Below are positions 1 through 8,811 of a DNA stretch of 64,000 nt, piece by piece. The DNA is taken from positions 1 through 64,000 of the forward strand of contig JAJDUB010000030.1 in NCBI GenBank assembly GCA_022826885.1, in the 5' to 3' direction. The notes below the pieces were generated by a model, which was not told where the DNA came from, did no database searches, and worked only from the letters and a program-made list of their open reading frames with translations. Position numbers and translations under genes: made by a program. The DNA is from Gammaproteobacteria bacterium (GTDB lineage: Bacteria; Pseudomonadota; Gammaproteobacteria; Eutrophobiales; Eutrophobiaceae). Position 1 is the stretch's first letter. Every line of letters starts with the position of its first letter.

Positions 1-292
1 GGTAATTACCGATGGTGAGCACGAAGATAATGAAGAGATTCATGAGCAGGCCCACCGTCACCAGGAAATTGGCGCGGCGTTTCCCGTACAGTTCACTCAC
101 CAGGTCGGTGCACAGGAACGTAAGCGGATAAGGCAGCACCCCCACGGCCAGGGACAGGGGCCCCAGTTCCACGAAACGGGTGATGCCGATCACGTTGAGC
201 AGCGTCATGGCGCATAGAAAAAAACCGGCCAGGAGCAGAAATACCTGCTCGCGCCGGATATCGATAGGGTTTGTCGTTGCAACTGCCAGCAT
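1..292 (-). CDS. yhhQ: Queuosine precursor transporter, YhhQ/VUT family (3' part outside window)
   Basis: Only the first 97 codons are inside the window; the gene runs off the left edge. The visible N-terminus holds a hydrophobic segment (FLLLAGFFLCAMTLLNVIGI), the stretch LSLAVGVLPYPLTFLCTDLV and then SELYGKRRAN, a pattern I recognise from the YhhQ (DUF165/VUT) inner-membrane proteins. In E. coli this family takes up queuine precursors for the queuosine modification of tRNA. The ATG at 292 is the first in frame; a weak CAGGTAA lies upstream. The assignment rests on family pattern, not on a full-length match. Confidence 0.75.
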   Translation of the reverse strand, partial: MLAVATTNPIDIRREQVFLLLAGFFLCAMTLLNVIGITRFVELGPLSLAVGVLPYPLTFLCTDLVSELYGKRRANFLVTVGLLMNLFIIFVLTIGNY

Positions 293-332
293 GGGTAGTG
301 TTACCTGAATGTCTTGATTTCGGGGATAGCCG

Positions 333-358
333 GGGTCAGTGTAAAAATACTATGACCC
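333..358. repeat. Decayed copy of the GGGGTCAGAGTAA palindrome
   Basis: GGGTCA at 333-338 and TGACCC at 353-358 enclose an A-rich centre (GTGTAAAAATAC), which matches the outline of the intact palindromes elsewhere in the window but with lost inner pairing. It lies in the 249-base gap between yhhQ and the ornithine cyclodeaminase gene. Confidence 0.45.
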
Positions 359-386
359 TGAACATTTTGACACAGCGCGTCAAAAC

Positions 387-437
387 AGGACACCCATGTT
401 TATTTGGGGACACCCATAGAATTTTGGTGGGTGTCCT
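387..437. repeat. Inverted repeat AGGACACCCA / TGGGTGTCCT
   Basis: Perfect 10-bp arms at 387-396 and 428-437, with a third copy of the left half (GGGGACACCCAT) at 406-417 inside the loop. It is a third short palindrome type, different from the two frequent families. Its function is unknown; there is no T-run that would make it a simple terminator. Confidence 0.5.
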
Positions 438-541
438 GTAATTGTCCCGTAATTGCTTGACCGGGGCGCATTAACTCAACTAGGATCAATCGTCGCTATG
501 CCGGACAACAGCAGGCCATCGTCCCGACCGGAGAATAAAAT

Positions 542-1522
542 ATGCCCCTGACCATCATCAACGCCGCAGGCGTACGCAAACTGCTGCCCATGGACGAGTG
601 CATAGACGCCATGGAACCCGCCATGATTGCCGCCACTACCGGTGCCATATCCATGCCCCCCCGGCTGGTCGCGCCGCTCATTGACGAAAGCGGTACGCTC
701 GTGCTGATGCCCGGTTCCTCCACCGAACTGGCCGCGTTCGGCGCCAAGGTGATCAACCTGATTCCCGACAATCCAACCAGGGGGCTCCCCGCAATTCAGG
801 GTTTCATCGCCCTGTTCGACTATGACAGCGGCACTCCCGTGGCCCTTATCGACGGCGCCGAGGTGACCGGCATTCGCACCGCGGCGGCGTCCGGCCTGGC
901 GACGCGGCTGCTGGGGCGCGAGGATGCGCGCACCTGCGGCATCTTCGGCAACGGCGTGCAGGCGGTGACCCACATTGACGCCATGCGCGCGGTGCGCGCC
1001 GTGGATGAGATCATCGTGTGGGGACGCAACCCGGATAAGGTACAGGCTTTCGCGCAGGAGCAGGCACAACGCACCGGCATCCAGGTGCGGGCGACGGCAG
1101 ACCCGGCAGAAGCCGGCGCCTGCGACCTGGTATGCACCACCACGACCTCCCCTGAGCCCATACTGGCGGGTGAGTGGGTCAAACCCGGCGCCCATGTCAA
1201 CCTGGTCGGCGCCCACAGCCTGACCACGCGGGAGTGCGACACCGATCTTGTCGTCAAATCCTCGGTCTACGTGGACCTCATGGAATCCGTCCGCAACGAG
1301 GGAGGCGACATCATGATCCCTGTACAGGAAGGGGCCATTGATGAAACGCACATCATCGGGGAGTTGGGCGAATTGCTGCAAGGAAAAATACCCGGCCGGC
1401 AGGACGACCGGCAGGTCACGCTCTACCAGTCCCACGGCATCAACGCCCAGGACATGTTCGCGGCAAAGCATATCCATGCAAAAGCGCAGGAAAGCGGTAA
1501 ATCCCTGACTGTGGAGTTTTGA
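542..1522 (+). CDS. Ornithine cyclodeaminase / mu-crystallin family protein
   Basis: 326 residues, normal for the family. The N-terminal half carries the substrate-binding region with RGLPAIQGFIALFD and the conserved TGIRTAAASGLAT segment; the Rossmann half starts near residue 130 (CGIFGNGVQAVTH). Such proteins bind NAD(P) and act as ornithine cyclodeaminase, delta1-pyrroline-2-carboxylate or ketimine reductase, or alanine dehydrogenase; the sequence does not decide between them. GGAG about 10 bases upstream of the ATG supports the start. It stands alone between yhhQ and shc and is followed by a half palindrome (GGGGACACAGTACT, about 1527-1541). A role in proline or opine-like amino acid breakdown is possible, since putA lies 8 kb downstream, but that link is only proximity. 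Confidence 0.85.
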   Translation: MPLTIINAAGVRKLLPMDECIDAMEPAMIAATTGAISMPPRLVAPLIDESGTLVLMPGSSTELAAFGAKVINLIPDNPTRGLPAIQGFIALFDYDSGTPVALIDGAEVTGIRTAAASGLATRLLGREDARTCGIFGNGVQAVTHIDAMRAVRAVDEIIVWGRNPDKVQAFAQEQAQRTGIQVRATADPAEAGACDLVCTTTTSPEPILAGEWVKPGAHVNLVGAHSLTTRECDTDLVVKSSVYVDLMESVRNEGGDIMIPVQEGAIDETHIIGELGELLQGKIPGRQDDRQVTLYQSHGINAQDMFAAKHIHAKAQESGKSLTVEF

Positions 1523-1565
1523 GTTCCGGGGACACAGTACTCAATGGCCGTTTTCCAGAAAAATG

Positions 1566-1593
1566 TTGCAAATATAAAGAGATAAATTAAAAT
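1566..1593 (+). promoter_or_regulatory. Candidate sigma70 promoter for shc
   Basis: TTGCAA (1566-1571) and TAAAAT (1588-1593) are 16 bases apart in an AT-rich stretch directly upstream of shc. Read by eye; not scored against a matrix. Confidence 0.35.
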
Positions 1594-1625
1594 TATTCGT
1601 TTAATATCCTCCCGGTACCGGAACA

Positions 1626-3707
1626 ATGTCTGAACAGAGCACGGCGACAATAACAGACTCCGCGTTTGGAGAACTGCTTTCGGCCAGGCTCCTGCAGCGT
1701 GAACAGGTTAACCTTCCGGTTCCCCGGACGGATCCCCTGGCCAACACGCTGGTGCAATCGGGCACAGCCCTGCTGGAACGCCAGCACCGCAGCGGCTACT
1801 GGCGTTTTAACGTCGAAGCGGATACCACGATACCCTCCGAATACATCCTGTTGCAGCACCTGCTCGACAGGGTGGACAAGGACCGGGAAATGCGCCTGGC
1901 CGATTACATCATCAGCCGGCAATTGCCGGACGGTAGCTGGCCCCTGTATGAAGGCGGTCCCGGCAATATCAGCGCTACCGTAAAAGCCTATTTTGCCCTG
2001 AAGACAACCGGCTATGATCCTGACGGAGAGGCTATGCAGCGGGCCTGCGCCTGGGTACGTAATAACGGCGGCGCGGAGCGGGTCAACGTCTTTACCCGCA
2101 TCATGCTCGCAACTTTCGGCCAGGTGCCCTGGAGCACCGTGCCCGCCATGCCGGCAGAGATAATCTGGCTGCCGGGCTGGTCGTTTTTCAGCCTGGAAAA
2201 GGTTTCGTACTGGTCGCGCTGTGTCATTGTCCCACTGTTGTTGATCTTCTCGTTCAGGCCGGTGCAGCGCGGCACGGATATAAGGGAGTTGTTCAGGGAG
2301 GACCCGGAATCCCTGAACCACCTTGACAGCTACCTGCCGGGGATCTGCGTGGAGAACTGTTTTATCCTGCTGGAACGCCTGCTCAAGCTGCTGGAACCGC
2401 TGGTTCCCGGATTTATCAGGCGGCTGTCCATGCGCAGGCTGGAGGCCTGGATGCGCGAACGCATGCGCGGAGAGGGCGGCATCGGCGCCATCTTTCCGGC
2501 CATGGCCAATGCCGTCTATGCGCTCAAGCTGCTCGGCCATGATGCGAGCGACCCGGACATGAAGCGCGGCATACAGGCCATTGAGGACCTGGTGATCGAG
2601 GAAGAAGCTCAAACTTATGTTCAACCCTGCGTCTCACCGATCTGGGATACCTGCCTGAGCCTGTCCGCCCTGTCCGAGGCCGGTCTGCAACCGGACAACG
2701 AAGCCGTTAAACCGGCTACGGACTGGCTGTTCGATAAACAGGTATTCACCCGGGGGGACTGGACCGACAAGGCGCCGGACCTGGAAGGCGGCGGCTGGGC
2801 ATTCCAGTTTGAGAATGATTTCTATCCTGACGTCGATGACACGAGCATGGTCGTAATGGCCCTGCTGCGGGTCGGCTCCCATTATCACCCCGACAAGAAA
2901 AAGCGCATTGCCCAGGCCGTCAACTGGATTATCGGCATGCAGAATACGGACGGCGGCTGGGGGGCTTTCGATATCGACAACCATCACGAATATCTGAATA
3001 AAATACCTTTTGCCGACCATAAGGCGCTGGTCGACCCGAGCACGGCCGACCTGGCCGGGCGCTGTATTGAAATGCTGGCCATGCTCGGCTACGACAAGAC
3101 CTTCCCCCCCATCGCACGGGCAGTTGAATACCTGCAGCGGACACAGGAACCCTGTGGCGCCTGGTTCGGCCGCTGGGGTGTAAATTATATTTACGGGACC
3201 TGGGCCGTGCTGGTCGCCCTGGGCGCCCTGGGCGAGGACCCGAACCAGCCCTGGCTGCGCAAGGCCGTGAAATGGCTGAAAGACATCCAGAACAGTGACG
3301 GCGGCTGGGGCGAGGGCTGCGATACATACAATGACCCGGCGCTGGGCGGGTCGGGAGAGAGCACTGCTTCGCAAACGGCATGGGCGCTGCTGGGCCTGAT
3401 GGCGATGGGCGAGGCGGAATCGGAAGCAGTGGAAAAAGGCGTCAATTACCTGGTGCGAAATTTTGACGGCGCAAAGGGCTGGAAAGAAGAAGCGTTCACC
3501 GGCACCGGATTCCCGCGGGTGTTCTACCTGCGCTATCACGGTTACAGCCACTATTTCCCGCTCTGGGCGCTGGGCGTGTACGCGCGTTACCGGCAGGGCC
3601 TGGAAACCCGCCAGGATGCGCTGGTGCGGGAAGGCCCGGTTGACCTGGGAGTATTGCCCGCACTGAACAGTAAACACTACCTGTCGAGATTCACGGCATC
3701 CACCTAG
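1626..3707 (+). CDS. shc: Squalene-hopene cyclase
   Basis: Cyclises squalene to hopene and hopanol, the first step of hopanoid synthesis, as a monotopic membrane protein. 693 residues, slightly longer than the well-studied Alicyclobacillus enzyme. The catalytic acid motif DXDD is intact as D402-V-D404-D405, and several QW repeats are visible (QLPDGSWPLYEGG near 98, MQNTDGGWGAF near 439, IQNSDGGWGEG near 557). The ATG at 1626 follows a GGTACCGGAAC region with only a weak ribosome site. The next gene begins 4 bases after the stop, so the two are probably co-transcribed. Later hopanoid genes (hpnA-P) are not in the window. Confidence 0.95.
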   Translation: MSEQSTATITDSAFGELLSARLLQREQVNLPVPRTDPLANTLVQSGTALLERQHRSGYWRFNVEADTTIPSEYILLQHLLDRVDKDREMRLADYIISRQLPDGSWPLYEGGPGNISATVKAYFALKTTGYDPDGEAMQRACAWVRNNGGAERVNVFTRIMLATFGQVPWSTVPAMPAEIIWLPGWSFFSLEKVSYWSRCVIVPLLLIFSFRPVQRGTDIRELFREDPESLNHLDSYLPGICVENCFILLERLLKLLEPLVPGFIRRLSMRRLEAWMRERMRGEGGIGAIFPAMANAVYALKLLGHDASDPDMKRGIQAIEDLVIEEEAQTYVQPCVSPIWDTCLSLSALSEAGLQPDNEAVKPATDWLFDKQVFTRGDWTDKAPDLEGGGWAFQFENDFYPDVDDTSMVVMALLRVGSHYHPDKKKRIAQAVNWIIGMQNTDGGWGAFDIDNHHEYLNKIPFADHKALVDPSTADLAGRCIEMLAMLGYDKTFPPIARAVEYLQRTQEPCGAWFGRWGVNYIYGTWAVLVALGALGEDPNQPWLRKAVKWLKDIQNSDGGWGEGCDTYNDPALGGSGESTASQTAWALLGLMAMGEAESEAVEKGVNYLVRNFDGAKGWKEEAFTGTGFPRVFYLRYHGYSHYFPLWALGVYARYRQGLETRQDALVREGPVDLGVLPALNSKHYLSRFTAST

Positions 3708-3711
3708 TTCA

Positions 3712-4620
3712 ATGCTGCAAGAAGTCGCGAACGGCACACTCAGGGAAATAGACGGTCAGGGACGCATTTATTACGAGGGGTACTGGATCCGGCACTACGA
3801 CGTACCGAACAACCTTGCCTATAAAAAAACCCTTATCGACCAGCTGACCCGGCGTGTCTTCCACCACGTGGAACCCGGAATAAATACCCCCGGCGACAAG
3901 CTCGAGGAGGTACGGCGCAGGTACGAAGCGGAGGGAAACTCGTCAAGAAAACGGGTGCTGGCCGCGATGCTGGCCGGCGCGCTGCTGAACCGCGGCGCGG
4001 ACATCCTGACCCACATCGTCGAACTGGAGCAGATTGGCATTACCGTTAATCCGGAAAACGAATTACTGAAGGAATGCGGCCTGTGCTTCATGGGCGCGCT
4101 CGAATACGGGAAATACATCCGGGTCAAGCATGGCAGGGAAGGCCTGGAAGAGCTCTGGGGAGAGCCTTTCCGGGCATTTACCACGCCCGTCGAACGCTTC
4201 CTGGAAAGCCGCTATATCAAGATTGCGCACACCATGCGGGAAATCGACGAGCTTACCGACAAGATGAACGACGTTTTCGCAATGGCGCCCATGTTCAGCA
4301 ACCTGGTGAAACTGATTCAGGAACTGGCCGACAGCGGTAAAAATACCATGGAGACACTGCGTAGCGACCCGGCCATCATAGAAATCTGGCCACGTTTCGT
4401 CAGCGCTTCCGAACAGGTTGCCGATTGCAAACCGACACTGGGTGAGGATGCAACCCGGCGCGAGCAAGCCCTGGGGAAACGCGGGATCGATATTTTTCAC
4501 CGCTGCGGCACACTGATCGAGGACCTGACCAACTACCGGGTACCGATGCCGAAAACCACGCAGACACTGCTCCAGGACTGCGACCAGTTCAGGGAAAAAT
4601 ACGCCGCCCGCCTGTACTGA
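3712..4620 (+). CDS. Uncharacterised protein coupled to shc
   Basis: 302 residues, no family recognised. The start ATG lies 4 bases behind the shc stop. The protein looks soluble and largely helical: I see no signal peptide and no membrane segment. It opens with a short strand-like N-terminus (IDGQGRIYYEGYWIRHYDVP) followed by a long helical body with many charged residues (REIDELTDKMNDVF). One cysteine pair-like stretch, KECGLCFMGALEYGKYIRV, lies at about 120-139. The tight spacing suggests a function connected with the cyclase, hopanoid handling or its membrane environment, but nothing in the sequence proves it. Confidence 0.7.
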   Translation: MLQEVANGTLREIDGQGRIYYEGYWIRHYDVPNNLAYKKTLIDQLTRRVFHHVEPGINTPGDKLEEVRRRYEAEGNSSRKRVLAAMLAGALLNRGADILTHIVELEQIGITVNPENELLKECGLCFMGALEYGKYIRVKHGREGLEELWGEPFRAFTTPVERFLESRYIKIAHTMREIDELTDKMNDVFAMAPMFSNLVKLIQELADSGKNTMETLRSDPAIIEIWPRFVSASEQVADCKPTLGEDATRREQALGKRGIDIFHRCGTLIEDLTNYRVPMPKTTQTLLQDCDQFREKYAARLY

Positions 4621-4645
4621 AACTTCAGATTACTGACCCCTGATT

Positions 4646-6415
4646 ATGACTACCTACGCCGCCCCCACGCGTGACATGCGCTTTGTCCTGAACGAACTGG
4701 CAGGATTGCCGGACGTAAATCAACTGCCCGGATTTGAAGAGGCTACGGTCGAGACCGTGGATGCGGTCCTGGAGGAAGCGGGAAAATTTGCCGCAGAAGT
4801 TCTGGCGCCGCTCAACCGCCCCGGAGACATTGACGGCGCCAAATTCAATGATGCGGAGGTCATGCCTCCGGAAGGGTTCAAAGACGCCTACCGCGCGTTT
4901 GTCGAAAGCGGATGGGCATCGCTGCCGTTCGAACCTGAATTCGGCGGGCAGGGATTGCCCGAGCTGGTCGCCGCCGCGACCAATGAAATATGGCAGTCGG
5001 CCAATATGGGTTTTGCCCTGTGCCCGATGCTCACGGAAGGCTGCGCGGTTGCCCTCGGGCTGCACGGCTCTCACGACATGAAGGCCATTTTCCTGCCGAA
5101 GCTGGTATCGGGAGAGTGGGCAGGCACCATGAACCTGACGGAACCACAGGCGGGGTCGGACCTTGCCGAGATAAGGACCAGGGCCGTGCCCAACGGCGAT
5201 ACTTACCTCATTTCAGGCCGCAAAATCTTCATCACATGGGGAGACCATGACTTTACGGACAATATCCTGCACCTGGTCCTGGCCCGCCTGCCCGACGCGC
5301 CGCCGGGAATCAAGGGCATCAGCCTGTTCCTGGTGCCGAAGTATATGGTCAACGCGGACGGTTCCACCGGCCGGCGCAACGACGTCGGCCCGGTTTCCAT
5401 CGAGCACAAACTGGGCATTCACAGCAGCCCCACCTGTGTCATGAGTTACGGCGACAACGGCGGCGCTCACGGTTACCTGGTGGGCGCAGAGCACGACGGG
5501 ATAGCCTGCATGTTCACCATGATGAACCACGCCCGCCTGTCGGTGGGCCTGCAGGGTCTCAGTATCAGCGAACGCGCCTACCAGCAGGCGCTGGCCTATG
5601 CGAAAGAGCGTGAACAGGGCAGGAAACCGGGACAGTCCGGACGCGCCCGGATCATACAGCACGCGGACGTGCGCCGGATGCTGATGCTGATGAAATCCGG
5701 ATGCGAGGCGATGCGTGCGGTTGCCTACGTCACCGCAACCTCACTCGATTACATGAACCACTCTCCGGACAGTGACAGCCATAGTGAAAGATTTGCCCTG
5801 CTGACCCCGGTGGTGAAGGCCTGGTCGACCGAACTGGCCCAGGAAATCACCTCACTGGGCGTACAGGTACACGGCGGCATGGGGTATATCGAGGAAACCG
5901 GCGCTGCCCAGCACTTCCGGGACGCCCGCATCACCAGTATTTATGAAGGCACCAACGGCATCCAGGCCCAGGACCTGGTCGGCCGCAAGGTCATCAGGGA
6001 TGACGGCAAGGCGCTCAGGGAACTCATCGGTGAGATCAGGCAAACCACGGCCGGCCTGGACGATGCCGATGCCAACCAGGCAGCCATCAAACGCGCCCTG
6101 GACGATGCAACCGAAAAACTGGCGCAGGCCACGGACTGGTTATTGAGCAACTACCGGGACGACCCGGATGCGCCGGGGTCCGTTGCCATCAATTATCTCA
6201 TGCTGATGGGTTATGTGTGCGGCGGCTGGCAGATGGCCCGGGCAGCAATGATCGCCGCGCAAAAGTTTGCTTCCTCAGGTGATGAGTTTTACCGGAGCAA
6301 GCTGGTAACGGCGCGTTTCTATGCCGAACACTACCTGCCCCGGACCGGCGGGCACTTCTCGGCTATCCGGGCCGGCAGCGGGTCGATCATGGCTCTGGGT
6401 GAGGAGCAGTTTTGA
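4646..6415 (+). CDS. Acyl-CoA dehydrogenase, long (DmdC-like) subfamily
   Basis: Flavoenzyme that introduces an alpha-beta double bond in an acyl-CoA and hands electrons to ETF. 589 residues, the size of the subfamily with an extra C-terminal domain that includes 3-methylmercaptopropionyl-CoA dehydrogenase DmdC. Visible landmarks are the flavin loop MNLTEPQAGSDLAEIRTRA (about 165-183), the VQVHGGMGYIEE segment near 410 and SIYEGTNGIQAQDLVGRK near 431-448. The real substrate cannot be read from the sequence; fatty acyl-CoA is as likely as methylmercaptopropionyl-CoA. A broken piece of palindrome (ACTGACCCCTG) lies just upstream of the start. Confidence 0.85.
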   Translation: MTTYAAPTRDMRFVLNELAGLPDVNQLPGFEEATVETVDAVLEEAGKFAAEVLAPLNRPGDIDGAKFNDAEVMPPEGFKDAYRAFVESGWASLPFEPEFGGQGLPELVAAATNEIWQSANMGFALCPMLTEGCAVALGLHGSHDMKAIFLPKLVSGEWAGTMNLTEPQAGSDLAEIRTRAVPNGDTYLISGRKIFITWGDHDFTDNILHLVLARLPDAPPGIKGISLFLVPKYMVNADGSTGRRNDVGPVSIEHKLGIHSSPTCVMSYGDNGGAHGYLVGAEHDGIACMFTMMNHARLSVGLQGLSISERAYQQALAYAKEREQGRKPGQSGRARIIQHADVRRMLMLMKSGCEAMRAVAYVTATSLDYMNHSPDSDSHSERFALLTPVVKAWSTELAQEITSLGVQVHGGMGYIEETGAAQHFRDARITSIYEGTNGIQAQDLVGRKVIRDDGKALRELIGEIRQTTAGLDDADANQAAIKRALDDATEKLAQATDWLLSNYRDDPDAPGSVAINYLMLMGYVCGGWQMARAAMIAAQKFASSGDEFYRSKLVTARFYAEHYLPRTGGHFSAIRAGSGSIMALGEEQF

Positions 6416-6420
6416 AAAAC

Positions 6421-7548
6421 TTAAAAAATCAGTTGATACCTGCTCCCGGCGCCTTTGCCAAGCCTGTTTAAAATAGCTTTCTCCACCAGTGATTTCAGCG
6501 CGAACTGGATTGTTCGTCTGGGTAGATCAGTTGTTTTTTCAATGTCGGCAACTTTCAGTTTCGTTTCCGGATTGGATTTAAAACACTCCAGGACCGTAAC
6601 CGCTGATTCGGATAACGACCGGAGATGCGCGTATTTCGTTCGATATACCCCGATATCGGCAATCGCCGCTTCGAAGATCTTCAAAAAAAAGAGGACAACC
6701 ATATCGAATTCATACAGCTTCGGATCGGCATGAAACCTGCCATCCGAGCACTGGTGCAAGACGGTGTAATACTGGTTTTTGTTCTGCTCAATTTTCCTGT
6801 CGATCGCAATGTAAGAAGTGATTTCCTGCAGGTATTTATCGCCTGACTGCAACAGTATCAACAGGAATAAAGCCCTGCCCAACCGGCCGTTTCCATCCTG
6901 GAAAGGGTGTATTGCAAGGAAGCGGAAGGTAAATTCAATGGCAACGAGGAGGGGCCAGTGGTAGGCGTCGATAGTCCCATTATACCAATCAACCAGTTGG
7001 CCCATCGCCATTTCGGTCATTATCCCGGGGTCGGTGGGTTCCAGAACGGTATGTTCTTCACCGGTTTCATTATTTCTGGATATAACCCTGTTGGTTACGG
7101 TTTTATACGCTCCGGCAAAATGTTCGGCGGGAGGATAGTATTTCAACAATTCCCTATGGAGGCCCCGGATTATGGCCTGGGTCAGTGGTTTAAACTCATC
7201 CGCCTGAAGATATACGGTCGAGAGCACACTGCGGCTACCTGTGACTTCTTCTATACTCCTTTGCTTGCTTTTCGAAAGCTTATCAATAATGAAGTCCTTT
7301 TTTTCCTCGAAAGCCGTAGTCCTGCCGTCTTTCGACAGGATTGTATCGACCCATTCGATTTCCACGTCTGTCAATACCGCATTCTCAATCCGCGTCGTTG
7401 CGCCGACGTTGCTTATCAAGGCGCATTTCTCAAGGAAACGCTTCTCTTCAGTTGTGGCGGTTTCAAGATTCCTGGAAGTTTCAACCAGTAATCCTTGTAA
7501 TGCCTTGAGTTGATTCTCGATCCTGCTGTCTGGTGTAAATGACAACAT
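6421..7548 (-). CDS. Fic family protein (adenylyltransferase), class II autoinhibited
   Basis: 375 residues. The Fic core motif HPFQDGNGRLGR is complete (214-225: catalytic H214, GNGR anion hole), so AMP transfer from ATP to a target hydroxyl is expected. An inhibitory-helix motif of the (S/T)xxxE(G/N) type, T51-T-R-I-E55-N56, precedes it, as in class II Fic proteins that restrain themselves. The last 70 residues look like a winged helix (ADIEKTTDLPRRTIQFAL), so it may bind DNA. I chose ATG 7548 because AGGGGC sits 7 bases upstream; a longer frame from TTG 7608 would begin inside the palindromic operator. Target unknown. Confidence 0.88.
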   Translation of the reverse strand: MLSFTPDSRIENQLKALQGLLVETSRNLETATTEEKRFLEKCALISNVGATTRIENAVLTDVEIEWVDTILSKDGRTTAFEEKKDFIIDKLSKSKQRSIEEVTGSRSVLSTVYLQADEFKPLTQAIIRGLHRELLKYYPPAEHFAGAYKTVTNRVISRNNETGEEHTVLEPTDPGIMTEMAMGQLVDWYNGTIDAYHWPLLVAIEFTFRFLAIHPFQDGNGRLGRALFLLILLQSGDKYLQEITSYIAIDRKIEQNKNQYYTVLHQCSDGRFHADPKLYEFDMVVLFFLKIFEAAIADIGVYRTKYAHLRSLSESAVTVLECFKSNPETKLKVADIEKTTDLPRRTIQFALKSLVEKAILNRLGKGAGSRYQLIF

Positions 7549-7589
7549 CTGACTGCCCCTGGTGTGGATGTTGTCCGATATTATGCAAT

Positions 7590-7644
7590 ATTGCGCAATA
7601 ATGCGCAATATTTATTTTATTTATATTGCGCATTATTGCGCAAT
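7590..7644. promoter_or_regulatory. Large inverted-repeat operator upstream of fic
   Basis: The 20-bp sequence ATTGCGCAATAATGCGCAAT (7590-7609) returns as its exact reverse complement at 7625-7644. With the two flanking bases the arms are 22 bp and the loop 11 bases. Each arm is itself built of two TTGCGCA-like half sites, and a further partial half site (ATTATGCAATA) adjoins at 7580-7590. The arrangement fits cooperative binding of a dimeric regulator, perhaps the winged-helix domain of the Fic protein itself. Confidence 0.65.
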
Positions 7645-7694
7645 TAGAATATATGGGGTCAAAGTAAAGCGTGGGTAAAGCATGGGGTTGCAAT

Positions 7695-7726
7695 AATGAT
7701 AGCATATCAGTATGATTGCTATCATT
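7695..7726. promoter_or_regulatory. Operator-like inverted repeat before the FitAB-type module
   Basis: AATGATAGCA (7695-7704) and TGCTATCATT (7717-7726) are perfect 10-bp arms around 12 bases, ending 23 bases before the antitoxin ATG. The place and size match autoregulatory sites of ribbon-helix-helix antitoxin-toxin complexes. Confidence 0.6.
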
Positions 7727-7749
7727 GAAAGCAATTGATGGAGATGATT

Positions 7750-8004
7750 ATGGCAAGTCTGACGATACGCAATCTGCCGGATGACGTTCATCGCGCCTTG
7801 CGCGTGCGCGCTGCCAGGAGCGGGAACAGTACTGAAGCCGAGGTGCGCGCAATCCTGAAACAAACAGTGAAGCCCGAGGGCCGCGTCAAGCTGGGTTCAG
7901 TATTGGCTGAGATAGGCCGTGAGGTAAAGTTGACCGACGAAGAAGCTGCGCTCATGGAGCAGGTGCGTGACAAGAATCCTGCCAGGCACGCGAGTTTTGA
8001 ATGA
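7750..8004 (+). CDS. FitA-like ribbon-helix-helix antitoxin
   Basis: 84 residues. The first 40 (ASLTIRNLPDDVHRALRVRA) form a typical Arc/FitA ribbon-helix-helix motif that binds the operator; the acidic tail (LTDEEAALMEQVRDKNP) would wrap and block the PIN toxin. ATG 7750 is chosen because GGAG lies 6 bases upstream (7740-7743); earlier in-frame TTG and ATG codons overlap that ribosome site. The stop overlaps the toxin start by 4 bases (ATGA), so translation is coupled. It was described here as FitA/StbC-like by pattern only. Confidence 0.85.
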   Translation: MASLTIRNLPDDVHRALRVRAARSGNSTEAEVRAILKQTVKPEGRVKLGSVLAEIGREVKLTDEEAALMEQVRDKNPARHASFE

Positions 8005-8423
8005 TTATGCTGGATACCAACGTGATTTCGGAGTCATTGCGCCCGGCCCCCGAATCCCGTGTGCTGGAGTGGATCAATACACAGGCCATAGAAACACTGT
8101 ACCTGTCGGCAATCAGCGTGGCTGAACTACGCTTTGGCGCAGCCCTGCTTCCGTCCGGGAGACGTAAGGACAAGTTACAGAACAGACTGGAAGACAAGCT
8201 TTTGCCGTTGTTCGCGGGACGTATATTGCCCCTTGATGTTGCGGTTACAAAAACCTATGCCGAACTCATGTCGCAGGCCAGGATGGCCGGTCAGTCAATC
8301 AGTACGGCTGACGGATATATAGCTGCAACGGCTGCTGCCAACGGGATGATTATCGCCACACGGGACACAAACCCATTCGCCGCGGCGGGTCTTGAGGTCA
8401 TCAACCCATGGGAGACGACATAG
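8001..8423 (+). CDS. PIN-domain toxin, VapC/FitB type
   Basis: 140 residues with the PIN active-site acids: MIMLDTNVISE at the N-terminus, a middle Glu in SVAELRFGA, and the C-terminal STADGYIAATAAANGMIIATRD. PIN toxins are Mg-dependent RNases, usually against tRNA or other structured RNA. It overlaps its antitoxin by ATGA. The pair shares a divergent control region with fic. Confidence 0.88.
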   Translation: MIMLDTNVISESLRPAPESRVLEWINTQAIETLYLSAISVAELRFGAALLPSGRRKDKLQNRLEDKLLPLFAGRILPLDVAVTKTYAELMSQARMAGQSISTADGYIAATAAANGMIIATRDTNPFAAAGLEVINPWETT

Positions 8424-8426
8424 GGG

Positions 8427-8792
8427 TCACCCTCCGGAGTAAAATGAGGCAAGCGGCAGGACGATACAGCCGAAAACGTTTATCAGGATGGCCAGTGACC
8501 AACTGAGGCGGGAGTGGTAGGTGTGTGGAGAGTAATTCAGCAGGTGTTGTATGACACCGAAACGCACGATCATCGCCAGGAGCACGAGAATCAGCAATGT
8601 AAACGGGTACAGGGGAAGATAAGGTTTCAACAGGTACACGAGATACACCAGGGAGATAAACAGGATGCCGAACACCGGATCTGTGGCCGCCAGTTTCCTC
8701 CCTGCCATGTCGTGCAGTACCTGGCTGGCCACGTTATATGCCAGCGCTGCCAGAAAATAACAGTGAACCAATACGGATAAATGGTTGGACAT
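8427..8792 (-). CDS. Small four-helix membrane protein, unknown function
   Basis: 121 residues with about four hydrophobic helices: near 5-25, 40-58, 60-80 and 95-117 (for example FGILFISLVYLVYLLKPYLP). No charged or metal-binding motif that would give a function. ATG 8792 is preferred over the upstream GTG because AGAGGTG lies 7 bases before it. The gene is convergent with the PIN toxin (3 bases apart) and follows the Lrp-type regulator on the same strand after about 20 bases, so the two may share a transcript. Confidence 0.65.
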   Translation of the reverse strand: MSNHLSVLVHCYFLAALAYNVASQVLHDMAGRKLAATDPVFGILFISLVYLVYLLKPYLPLYPFTLLILVLLAMIVRFGVIQHLLNYSPHTYHSRLSWSLAILINVFGCIVLPLASFYSGG

Positions 8793-8811
8793 ACACACAC
8801 CTCTTTGGATT

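Noticed and set aside
7549-7608. N-terminal extension of the Fic protein from TTG 7608
   Set aside because: The extra codons lie in the operator palindrome, while ATG 7548 has a good ribosome site.
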